Positions 54,813 through 64,000 of a stretch of DNA of 64,000 nucleotides are shown piece by piece. Source of the stretch: Triatoma infestans (taxonomy: Eukaryota > Arthropoda > Insecta > Hemiptera > Reduviidae); NCBI GenBank assembly GCA_011037195.1, contig JAAEAF010002642.1, forward strand, positions 54,197 to 118,196. The letters run 5' to 3'. Below the pieces are notes generated by a model. The model searched no databases. It worked only from the letters and a program-made list of their open reading frames with translations, and had not been told where the DNA came from. Position 1 is the first letter of the stretch, and the number at the start of each line of letters is the position of its first letter. Position numbers and translations under genes: made by a program.

Positions 54813-55421
54813 TGAAATGTGTTTGGTGTGTTGTATGTTGTAGTTTGTGGTAGCTTGTAGTGGCGTAAGCGGTTTAGTAAAAGGGCTTGTGTTTGTATAT
54901 AAGTTTAAGAGAGTGAAGTATCAGAAATAAGAAAGTAGTCGCCTCTGCTAACCATAAAATATATTCTATTGAAATAATAACTACAAGTTATTTGCAAGAT
55001 ATTATAAACTTATTAATATGCACTGATGCTAAGAGTGCGAAAAATAAGTGTTCTGCTTCGGTGTCTACAACAAACTGTCTTGTTTATGAAATTAAGTATT
55101 TATCTAGATTAAATGCAAAGCTTTTATGTTTTAACTTAAAGTGGCACCGATTTTTAGAGAGCGATTCCTGAAGGAAGTGTTCTGGCTATGAAAGCAGAAT
55201 GCAGACTGCCTTGAAGGAATGCTCTCTCTAAAGGGGGGATTTTCTCTTACAAAACAGTTGGCCAAGTGGCATTGTTATTTTCCTAACGGATTCCTGTGCT
55301 TTTGTCTCTTTAGCAACAATGACCTTACATTTTAGTACCTGACTCTAAAATACATGCCAAAATTATTTCATTTAAAATATTTTTCAAAACTATTTATTTT
55401 TGTATTTCTTCTTCCACTACA
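54813..55421 (+). repeat. solo LTR, family 2, copy C
   Basis: It runs TGAAATGTGTTTGG...CTTCCACTACA. TTTA flanks both ends (54809-54812 and 55422-55425). With copy B only ~150 bp upstream in the same orientation, the pair could also be the two LTRs of one deleted element. The separate 4-bp duplication around C argues for independent insertion. Confidence 0.65.
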
Positions 55422-55425
55422 TTTA

Positions 55426-56589
55426 TTCCAATTATTTTTTTTTAGAAATGAAATCAATTCCCGAAATAATATTTAACACCTCTGAATTTGAAAAGCTAGG
55501 AATGAAATAATGTAAAAAATACGAGGGTCCTGATATAATCTATTTAAACAAAAACAAAAAAAAAACAGACATTTGAATAACAAGATAAAATTTAATATGG
55601 AATACAAAGTGTAGGAAAGAGAATTGGGCAAACGAGATGTACAAAAACTTTACCAGTTGCCCGACCTTGTTGTATGTATAGTGATCCTATCCCGAAGTGT
55701 GATCATGAAAATATGTGACACAACAACACACCTGCCTTAACAAAATGGGCTGGTACTAACACCGTAAAGTTAGTCCATTTTGTATAGCTTAGATCCACTG
55801 GATTTTTACTGTTTTTTATGGTAGGTACCTAACATAGTAATTGAGTTTATTTCTGACAATAATTGGATCTATTTATTGCTTTGTATTTTTTTTGTTTTGG
55901 TCACCATACCTCTATGAAATATAAAGTTTTATTCTTTTAAAATCTTCTATTTCGTCTTACTGTTAACACCTATTGGAGCATAAAGCATTAAGAGAACATT
56001 CCACGTATTCAAGATTTTTTATTATTTTTATTCCTCAATGACGTTCTCTTTTCCCAACACTCCCCTCTCAATAGACCATATACCTTTTTATTTCCCTTTT
56101 TTCTTATCTTCTTGTGGGTTAACTTGCCTAGAGATACTCCATCTATTCAGCCACTTCCTTAACTTTATTTGCCGAACTATTAGACTTCCTTTGGATGGAT
56201 GCTTACACACACACACAGTATTTGCTAAAATATCTTGATGAAAGCGAATGTTCCAATCCGGGAAATGATTCACGAAATGAACCAAATTTTCAAATGATAA
56301 TTTATGATTATTGAAAAAACATTTCTGCATGTTGTACGATTTGTTTATCCTCGCTAAACAGAAATAAAAATTACAAATATTTCTTTGACTAGTGAGTGTA
56401 GCTAGTCATTTCTATATTTTGAATTCAGGTTGTTCATAAGAGCGTAGGAAAGATAAAATATAAATAAATAAATAAAAAACAAACGCCTATCCAAATAAAA
56501 AAAAAAAGGTAAAAAGACAGGTAGTAGAGTAAATATAATGAACATTGACAAGTGAGTAAGGTGGTCTTCAGGAAAGTCAAAGAACGTTA
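55426..56589. other. AT-rich stretch, nothing recognised
   Basis: No coding or repeat-family signal was seen. The overlapping frames near 56038-56330 on both strands have no motif. Confidence 0.4.
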
Positions 56590-56593
56590 TATT

Positions 56594-57027
56594 TGTAATG
56601 TTATTGGTTTGGTGTAGTGTGAGTAGTGTGTGTTTGTAATAAATAGCACGAGCGTTATTGAAATGGGTTTATATGTGTGTGTATGTTTTAGAGAGAGAAA
56701 TAAGTAAGAAGTCACCACTGTGTACAATAAATATATTCATTTAAGTAATAAATACAACGTAATTGTAATGAATGTAAAAAGCTTATGAATTAAATATTTA
56801 GCTAGATTGATTTAAACTCAAATGTTAAACACTTATATGACTCATTGTATTTTAAAACCTGCTCTTTATGTTTGGTTTCTAGAAGGGGGGTTGAGTGCTT
56901 TGACTTTTCTTCTAACAGTTGTCTTGTACCTGTAATTTGTCCCTTCTGCCAGCCAACTTGCCTTTCTGCTTAAAATTGAATTTATTTAAAATATTTCAAT
57001 TTATTTCTATCTGCTTCATCTAGTACA
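56594..57027 (+). repeat. solo LTR, family 2, copy D
   Basis: It runs TGTAATGTTATTGG...TCTAGTACA. TATT flanks both ends (56590-56593 and 57028-57031), a 4-bp target duplication. It is closest to copy E at 9231, sharing TGTAAAAAGCTTATG and TTGTCTTGTACCTG. Confidence 0.7.
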
Positions 57028-57031
57028 TATT

Positions 57032-57976
57032 AATGCCTAAAAATATTATATATATAACTAGTTCGTTATTCCGTCAAATAACAACGGGAGTTAAGGTACG
57101 AGTATAAAAAGAGTCTACCGGATTATTCTACATTCTTTTCTCTTTTTTTTTACGACTAAATGTGAATTACATATTAATATTTAATGTACAATATTTTTTT
57201 TCCATCTTTTTTTAAAATTTGTTTCTCAACCACCTCACATGAACCCGCCATATTGCATCATAACAGCATAACAGTAAATATATTTTTTGAAGATTATTTT
57301 GGATGATAATATTTTAATTACTTTTTCACTCCCAAAGCATGAACATGTTACATTTGAAAATATTTTAAGGTTTTTAACTAACCTTTCAATCTATATTTCA
57401 TCAATAAATATTTCCAGCTCTGATATTATTTTTTTTTTTAATAGTCACTTAAAGCAAATTTGGTTCCATGGTTACAATAACTATCTTCTGACTGTATTCT
57501 TAATATTTCTGGAAGTAGGTTGGAGGAGTAGAGTACTCTTTCAATATATGATTCTTTAGTTTTTATCTAATCCCAAGAATATGAAACCCAAGTTTCTTCA
57601 GTTGTTTCATTGAAATGCCGATATCTTTTACACACCAGCGTAGCAGCCTTGACCTTCTACTTAAAGTTGATAACAAACTTTTACTTTAAAAGCGAATTAT
57701 TTTTTTTTTTTGTAATCATTGGAACCAATTGTCTTCTTCATTGTTATATTGTTCTATATAAGAACATCAGAAGTTTCTTTCAAGCCATTCTCATTAGACC
57801 TGATAGTTACCCATAACTGGGTGAAACTGTGTACCACATAAAATTCTGTCATTTATCGGTTCAGTTACAACCATTTTATCTACTTTTGTCGAAGCTAATG
57901 AAATGAATCCAATGAAGGTTTTGAAATTCAAGCACAGTAACTTGAAAATCGCAATTATTTGTAAGGTTGTACTTTT
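57032..57976. other. AT-rich stretch, nothing recognised
   Basis: The 90-codon frame 57287-57559 has no recognised motif and normal AT-rich composition. Confidence 0.4.
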
Positions 57977-58137
57977 ACTTTCTCTTACTTCTAGTAGGAG
58001 GAAGTATTGTAATCGTGTCAAATTTTCGCCAGATCGAGTTTTCACCAGAAATATCCGTTTTGAGGTCCCCTGAGTCCAAAAAAGTGTTTTTAGCAAAGGG
58101 TCTTTGTGTGTGTGTGTGTATATGTGTGTGAGTGAGA

Positions 58138-58174
<37 letters not shown>

Positions 58175-59154
58175 GTATGTATGTATTGTACCGTTTTTCC
58201 CTCTAAACTAGCTACTACAACTACTTTTAAGTGGGTTCGTATAGATAAAATTCTCTAAACTTCAATAAAGAAAACACCAATTTATTGTTATACACAATAA
58301 ATTACAAAATACAACACTTAATAATAATTACTTCACAGTTTAAACCACAAAAGTTAACTTTTTATACACTTTTCACAAACTAGTGACTTCGTTTGTAACT
58401 GGAAACCTCTCTCAGCTCTCTGTGGTCCCACTATTTATACCGGTGGGGAATCTTCTAGAACTTCCTCGATTTTTCTAGAGAGAACTAGAGCGCCGCCAGC
58501 ACTTCCTAGCGGCCACTAGGAGAACCTTAGGTACCTGCCTCTTCTCCTAGATGGCACCACTGGCTGCGTTACAGTATGTATGTATGTATGTATGTGAACA
58601 GCATAGCTCAACAACGAAAAATCGCAGAAAGTTCAAACTTGATATTCCGTTTGGGTATCACTATGGAATCCGACACGAGATCAGCGCTCAAAATTCCTCT
58701 ACAGGAAGTACCACTTTACTAAATGGTTTTTTCACTTTTTTGCGTTTTTCTCGTAAATGGGTCCAACGAGTTTCTTTAATCTTTGTGTATCAACTATACC
58801 TGCGAAGGTCTACAATTTTTATTTGAAACATTTCTCCGGGAAAACGCATTTAAGGGCACTTTTAAGGGGGGTGTGTGTGGGTTGTCCTCTAAAGTGCTAT
58901 TTTAGTTTACCATACAATACTGTCATCTAAATAATATTAATTAGGATTAAATGTATTGTTGAAATTCCGAGTTTGAAAAAATCGAATAACCGAATGTGCG
59001 CTTTTCCAGAACATTTTTTTCAGTTTTTGACGAACTCCAACGAATTTCATCAAATTTGGTGAACACAAACTATAAAATTTATCAATGACAATTTAGAAAA
59101 CTGGACTAAAAGAAAGTTGTGTGAGTGTTTCACACCAGATTTTTTATTTACTAA
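57977..59154 (+). repeat. ~1 kb dispersed repeat, copy 3, interrupted by an LTR
   Basis: It opens ACTTTCTCTTACTTCTAG with the GTGTCAAATTTTCG and 'ATATCCGTTTTGAGGTCCCC' blocks. It is interrupted at the GTAT microsatellite by 58187-58573, resumes GAACAGCATAGCTCAACAAC, and ends with the hairpin GTGTGA/TCACAC, AGATTTTTT and CTAA. It has one fewer internal monomer than copies 1 and 2. The frame 58551-58826 is a chance frame. Confidence 0.65.
58187..58573 (-). repeat. solo LTR inserted in the ~1 kb repeat
   Basis: It runs TGTACCGTTTTT...CTGCGTTACA, 387 bp, with GTAT on both sides (58183-58186 and 58574-58577). The target is itself GTAT-repetitive, so the duplication alone is weak, but comparison with copies 1 and 2 shows clean interruption. 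On the minus strand GGTATAAATAGTGGG (about 58431-58445) is a TATA box, which gives the orientation. Confidence 0.7.
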
Positions 59155-60834
59155 AGAAGGGAAGATTTCTTACCAGAAATAGGTCATTCTGTTTAGATGT
59201 CACTATACCCTGGAGTTAACTTGGCTTTCTATGCCTTGCATAGGTCTCTTTATCCACTCATTTTGTGTAAGTTTTGTTACTGCATTCATAACTAGATTTA
59301 CCAATTAATTAACAACAAAAAACTGAAAGATTGCTATCTCTCATTTTGTTTGATTTTATTACTAATTAGAAGAAATGTTCACTTTGCTAACAGAATATAA
59401 AATATAAAAGAATTTGTTCGCCGTTGATGAATTAAGTTACGAAGAAATTTGATGAGGATCGGTCAAGAAATTAGCATAATTGAATGTTTCTTTCTTGACC
59501 GATCTTCATCAAATTTTCTTCATAATAGAACATAAAATTCTGATTTTTGACAGTATATGATTATTAGAGTCTGACAAAATATTTCTTGAACCCCGGCAAC
59601 TGAAGGAAATACAGCCGCTTAGGTCTAAAGTATTCGAAAGTCATCGAGTGTATAAACATTCAAAATACTAGGTAACAAATACTGAGTACTTAGAAAAAAT
59701 GCAATGCTTACAATAACACATGCATTACTTTAAAAAGACTTTTAATATAAAATAAATTAAACGAAACCAGGAATAAACCTAACCTCACACCAGAATAGTA
59801 ATCTACAAGCCCAAGTTCCCAACTTTATTTAGTATGTCTTTGCTTTAACTGTATACTGCCTCTAGCTCACTTATTTCGATTTTCAAGATATTTTGGTCGA
59901 CGATTAAGTAGAAATAATTGATTAGTATGTAGAAAAATTTGCAGAACTGCCCTTTTATATTTGGAGAATTCAATTCTTTAGTTTCAAAATTAAGATTTAG
60001 AGTTAAGACTTAGATTAAGAGTTAAATCATTAATCAATTTGTATGATAAAAACTGATTTTTGTTTCCATATTTTTTAGAATCATTATATTATTTAGACTC
60101 AGTTAATACTTTGTATATTTTAGTTAGCATCAATACTTGCATAAAGATGGCAGTTATATAACACACATATAGACAGACATATAGGCAGCCTATAGCATGA
60201 ATAAAGATTGGTTGTCTTGTCCAATGTTGAAAGCTGTCAACTGTTCAGCGGGTGTTCAGCAAGAGATAAGGTTTGACACCATTCCACCACCACACACACT
60301 CTCTACTTCAGTTTACCACTTCTTGATTCCTGTTACCACTGTCCTCTTATACCGTCCAACCAGTTCAAGCAGGATCAGCCGGGATTAGACTTACTATCAG
60401 CTTGATACCCCTCTTTCATTTTGTGTCTCGAACAGGATTTGGTAAATTTTATTTTTCTGAATTCTACAAATACTTTTTTCTGGATTAAGCGAGTGTGTTT
60501 TTTTGATTATTGTAGTCATTACGTCATTGGAGGAAAAAAAAAATCATCGAATAAAATGTTGCAGTCAAGATCAGATTTTGATTGTTCTTATGATAACAAT
60601 TCCATTGTTAAAGCCTAAATTTATAAATAAATGAAACTTTCTTGAAAACATCACACGATTTTCTAATATAGCAATTGTTTCAATAATAATTGTAAATGTC
60701 TAATACATAGGAATTTATACTACACTTTCTGCATTAGATAAATCAGCTCTTAGCCGTAGATGAATCTAGGTGGAGAAAAAACGTTGATATATATATATAT
60801 ATATACCCCTGAGAACTGACCGAAAAAGTGCAAA
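59155..60834. other. AT-rich stretch with one palindrome and an AT microsatellite
   Basis: A palindrome spans 59437-59526: the left arm AAGAAATTTGATGAGGATCG plus GTCAAGAAA pairs with the right arm TTTCTTGACCGATCTTCATC plus AAATTTTCTT around a ~20-nt loop. This looks like a small foldback element. (AT)n is at 60788-60806. Nothing else was recognised. Confidence 0.5.
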
Positions 60835-61195
60835 GATACTATACTATCCAGTACGCCACATTCACCGAATTACTGACCACAAAGGACAAATCATTGTGGA
60901 AAGCAGCAAGAAAATATTTAAGAGAAGACCACTTCTCAGCCTCATAAATTCACAGACGGGTCTTAGGCCAAATCCGACTAAGAAAAAGTCAAAGTTTTAG
61001 TACAATATCTTTCGTCTCTATTTATCCTTATGAAGATATACATCATCAACTGTATACTCGACGTGTCCTCAGCCAACTAGATTTACCTTTGCCACTCTTT
61101 TCCCCAACTAAAATTTGGCATCAAGGCATTATGCTTAAGCTCAATACAATCCTTCCTAGCACCTTTTACGTTCTCCTAAAATTCTATTTATCATT
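60835..61195 (+). pseudogene. decayed Jockey-type fragment with internal deletion
   Basis: YATFTELLTTKDKSLWKAAR then KYLRE (60860-60935) matches the 'L...D.SLW+..+.+.R' linker of Jockey proteins. VWHQG-like KIWHQGIMLKLNTILPSTFY then VLLKFYLS (61110-61190) matches the RT segment just after motif A ('AFD.VWH.GL..KL....P..Y...L.SYL'). The RT start and motif A between them are missing. The relic ends where the hammerhead repeat begins. Confidence 0.55.
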
Positions 61196-61266
61196 GTGGT
61201 GGTCGATTCCGCAGAGCTGGAAAGCATCAGAGAAATTTTCCGTGGTAGCCTGCTTCATTTTGTAGT

Positions 61267-61304
61267 CATCGTCCGGTTTCGGGCGTTCGCCCATCATCAG
61301 GATG
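61267..61304 (-). ncRNA. hammerhead motif with one core substitution
   Basis: Minus strand: CAUC stem I arm, CUGAUGA, stem II GGGC(GAAC)GCCC, GAAA, CCGGAC, then GAUG closing stem I. The family sequence at the cleavage site should be CCGGUC (palindromic ACCGGU with the preceding A). Here U is A, which removes the A-U pair next to the cleavage site, so activity is doubtful. Confidence 0.55.
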
Positions 61305-61619
61305 CGTTTTTCAGACAGTGTGATAACGCAGACTGGCACAGAGCAAATTCAGTTTACACACTGGAGTGTAGTAGAAGATTTGATTGAAGAAATCGAATAG
61401 CAAGAACAGTGTTCATATTCGAGGATCAAAAGAGTGTTCAAAAGAAGTTCAATAGAGCTAACTGCTGTTTGAGGAAGGATAGTAATCGCATCAGATTTTC
61501 GGGCCAGGAGTGCTACCAGGAGACCTAAGCTCGAGATTATTGAGCACACTCGAGAGTGTTGAGTATGTACACTGAATTTGCTCTGTGCAAGTCTGTGTCA
61601 TCACACTGTCTCAAAAACG

Positions 61620-61657
61620 CATCCTGAAGATGGGCGAACGCCCCAAACCGGTCGATG
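61620..61657 (+). ncRNA. hammerhead motif with GAAA changed to CAAA
   Basis: Plus strand: CAUC, CUGAAGA, stem II GGGC(GAAC)GCCC, then CAAA in place of GAAA, CCGGUC and GAUG. The cleavage site is intact but the first base of the conserved GAAA is changed, so this copy should also be inactive. Confidence 0.55.
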
Positions 61658-61690
61658 ACCACAAAATGAAGCAGGGTACCACGGAAAATG

Positions 61691-62129
61691 TCTCTATTCT
61701 ATTTATCAGTTCGTTTATTCCAAAACATCCAAGATTCTGCTTTCTCTTTGATTTACTTTATGCACTCAGGAGTGCCTAAAGGAATTATACTGGCTTTCCT
61801 CTGGGATTATATCTTCCTCTCAATCCTAACACAACAATTTAATCATGCGCCGGCGAAATACCAATCCTCGAATATGAACACTGTTCTTGCTATTCGATTT
61901 CTTCAATCTAATCTTCTTATCCTGATTCCGCAACTGTTGAATAAAGGTCAATTGTAGCAAATCCAGATACACCCAGCCATTTTTTTCTGAATCACACGAT
62001 AATCACCTTCGGCAGACAACTTGCAGTATCTCTGCCTGTACCTTGCAAAAACCTCTGTCTAGTATTACCACACTCGATTCAAGCGACAAGAAGAACTGTT
62101 CAAAAGAAGATCAAAAGAGCTAACTGGTG
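61691..62129 (+). other. repeat-derived, parts of the 61 kb loop sequence
   Basis: 61860-61920 is an inverse copy of loop sequence (CCTCGAATATGAACACTGTT, CTTGCTATTCGATTTCTTC) and 62085-62129 is a direct one. No protein motif was seen in the frames here. Confidence 0.4.
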
Positions 62130-62420
62130 TTTGAGGAAGGATAGTAATCGTGTCAAATTTTGGAGTGTGTCGTTAAAGTGCTATCAGGAGACCTAAATAT
62201 AAACTTTTCATAAAAATCGTTCTAAGGAAGTGCCACTTTACTTAATGGTTTTTCACATTTTTGCAATTTTCTCAAAATGGGCTCCAACGATTTTTCAAAC
62301 TTTTTCATATTCTGGAGGACACAAAAAATGTATTTCTGGTAAAAACTCAATTATGAAAATCGGACACGATTGCAATATTTCTATTTCAGCAGCAATAGGA
62401 GGAAATAAAATAGCATTTTT
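62130..62420 (+). repeat. fragment of the ~1 kb repeat
   Basis: GATAGTAATCGTGTCAAATT, GTTCTAAGGAAGTGCCACTTT, ACTTAATGGTTTTTCAC and CAATTTTCTCAAAATGGGCT follow the family in order, with deletions. It ends within a monomer. Confidence 0.5.
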
Positions 62421-62559
62421 AGCAAAACTTAGTTTATTGCTAGATATACGCCATTCAATTAGGGAGTTTTAATTTGGTGGTAATATTATTAATTGGAAAT
62501 TGTTCAATGAAGGCAATACCACATTCACAATACTGGGTGTCAACGTAGAAACAACACAG

Positions 62560-62692
62560 TCTAGAAATAAAAATGGGCAGGGAGCTGTAGAAGTTCCTAG
62601 AGCGAGATAATCTATGGGCAATTCTGTTAGACTTGAACTCGGGAACACCACGTTCCCAGTCCATAGGCTACTACTGCACTAATCATGCCTCT
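62560..62692 (-). repeat. tRNA-like SINE candidate
   Basis: On the minus strand ATGATTAGTGCAGTAGTAGCC (A-box-like), GACTGGGAACGTGGTGTTCC and CGAGTTCAAGTCTAAC (B-box-like) form a tRNA-like head, followed by an unknown body. The frames at 62455-62664 run through it. Confidence 0.4.
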
Positions 62693-62734
62693 TAATATTA
62701 TTCATTTTTTTATATATAAGGCGCATCAATATTC

Positions 62735-62885
62735 ATACTCAGTGCATTGTCGGTCTCCGGACAGTGTTTTATCGTTAGAGATAACACTGTCGATCATCCG
62801 ACATGAGCTGCAGAGGCTCCTAGGAAAAGAAAACCTAAGGGCAGCACTACTGGACTCGAACCCGAGACCTCCACGTGGGGAGGAA
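62735..62885 (-). repeat. SINE copy related to 48500-48745
   Basis: On the plus strand GAGACCTCCACGTGG, CTGGACTCGAACCC and AAACCTAAGGGCAGCACT match the other copy in the same order, reading back to GAGATAACACTGTCGATCAT. The A-box end is lost in the sequence after 62885. Confidence 0.5.
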
Positions 62886-62889
62886 TTAT

Positions 62890-63253
62890 TATTATTACTA
62901 GAATTTGATGTAACTCCATGGCTCAAGGGAACAAGCACTACTATGCACTAGTAGGCTCTTATCCTGATATCCTGGTATTTCTGGTCCTGATATCTGAAGC
63001 TTGCAATAGCTGTAGACATTCTCTCTCTCTCTCTTTCTCCCATACACAAACATACACACACACACACACACACACAAAAGCATGCACACAATCACTTTCT
63101 GTAGTAGCAGAATTTTGGGAAAGGGGTAAGCAATAAAGGCTTTCGATGCCGACTGACAGCCTATTGGTTTATCGGTTGATTGTTTTTGCGGTCTGACGCT
63201 GAAAAGAGCGAGTTGTCATGAGCCACTTCTTGCTACTTACACACAGACAGACA

Positions 63254-63290
<37 letters not shown>

Positions 63291-64000
63291 CATAAAATAA
63301 AAATATACACTCTTTTTCTAAATATCTTCGTCTTTCTCTCATACTCACACTAACTTCCTTTTTTCTCTCAGTATTTTCACCACCACCAGGTCAACCTTGG
63401 AAACTCACTGATTCGATTTACTCTTGCCACAAACCATTTCTCCCGGGGATTTAAACTGTACTGCCGTCACCAGAATCAGCTCTCTTCCATTACGTCGACC
63501 ACATCTCTAGATGTCACTCACTCTATTACATTCTTGCCTATTGCTGTTTGACGTTTACAATTTATCTTTTAAATGTTGAATTACTTGCTGGTACATTTAA
63601 ATTTCTTTTTTGTTAAACAAAGTTTTAAAATAAATTAGTCACTCCTGCTGGCATGCAATAATTTCAAAACTTATTCTTTTCTCAAATGTTAATTTGGATT
63701 TTAAAAATGTAATCCCTCTCTATGAAGAAAAAAGAATCTTTTGTGTAACAATCACACGAATTTCTCTTACTGTAAATGTATATCAATGAGATAAGATTAA
63801 GATTAAACATGGATGAGTCATTATACCAGGCATTGCAGCTGGTTAGAGGCTTATTGTGCTACTCCCTTTCTTTCCTTATTTTTGCCCGCTTACTTTCCCA
63901 ACCAGCTCTATTAGCGCTGATATCTCTTCTGGTCTCAAATGTGTTTAAGATTTCGCAGGGCAATTTAGCAATTGCAGCACAATCGAACAACAGTTACGAG
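62890..64000. other. unassigned stretch with CA and CT microsatellites
   Basis: (CT)n at 63020-63035, (CA)n at 63050-63078 and 63235-63290. No coding or repeat-family match was seen up to the window end. Confidence 0.5.

Larger units (their letters stand above)
61235..61690. repeat. inverted repeat with two degenerate hammerhead motifs
   Basis: Arms at about 61235-61370 and 61556-61690 are reverse complements. Shared blocks include ATTTTCCGTGGTA, CCTGCTTCATTTTGT and CACAGAGCAAATTCAGT. The ~190-bp loop (GAAGAAATCGAATAGCAAG and AGGAAGGATAGTAATCG blocks) recurs in direct orientation at about 62085-62170. Part of it recurs in inverse orientation at about 61860-61920. This multi-copy head-to-head arrangement is the second of its kind in the window. 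Confidence 0.65.

Noticed and set aside
1..64000. CRISPR arrays, bacterial operons, rRNA genes
   Set aside because: No spaced short direct repeats, no ribosome-binding-site-led gene clusters and no conserved rRNA blocks were seen; the content is eukaryotic.

Overview
This is nuclear DNA from an arthropod, most likely an insect. It is strongly AT-rich and gene-poor, carries many non-LTR retrotransposon relics of insect type, and its U2 snRNA fragment has the insect-like spelling (AAAG before the branch-point pairing site). The species cannot be named from sequence alone. I see no complete host gene, no rRNA gene, no intact tRNA gene, no CRISPR array and no bacterial operon. The only strong hint of a host gene is a 74-nt exon-like segment at 19747-19820 (minus). 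A repeat cluster with three perfect TGACGTCA sites at about 38.5-38.9 kb might be a promoter.

The window is a layered transposon graveyard. From left to right: an LTR-like repeat and the decayed 3' end of an RNase H-bearing non-LTR element (0.6-1.6 kb); a ~1 kb non-coding repeat family, with one copy interrupting an RTE-type relic (2.7-5.9 kb); solo-LTR-like repeats and an RT scrap (7-10.7 kb); a nearly intact R1/I-like element (11.2-14.8 kb, minus); a relic of the 33-36 kb family (17.5-19.0 kb); a short non-autonomous Ty3/Gypsy element with both LTRs, PBS, PPT and a 4-bp target duplication, nested in an RTE-type relic (20.6-22.6 kb); further RNase H-type relics (23.2-26.0 kb); and an inverted pair of hammerhead ribozyme motifs (26.2-26.8 kb). 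Next come a 0.8 kb foldback element (29.4-30.1 kb); an APE-type non-LTR element fused to the first 42 nt of U2 snRNA inside one 15-bp target duplication (32.9-36.3 kb); split Gypsy pol relics (37.0-40.2 kb); two Jockey-type 3' ends (41.2-43.6 kb); a fully decayed non-LTR element (45.0-47.8 kb); an LTR foldback containing a copy of the 3' half of a tRNA-Leu primer (50.2-50.7 kb); a solo LTR with an expanded TCAGTT array (51.9-52.8 kb); more solo LTRs and another ~1 kb repeat copy (54-59 kb); and a second inverted hammerhead pair (61.2-61.7 kb).

The two most unusual structures are records of aberrant reverse transcription. At 50157-50720 a complete LTR is followed by a 47-nt copy of mature tRNA-Leu, from its CCA end to just before position 37, joined through a 7-nt microhomology to an inverted partial LTR. 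At 32864-36329 the U2 fragment is antisense to the retroelement, stops exactly at U2 nucleotide 1, and meets the target duplication through a 3-nt microhomology, as expected if the second target end primed on U2 snRNA.

All coordinates of decayed elements are approximate. Similarities were judged by eye against remembered family motifs; no search or folding was run.
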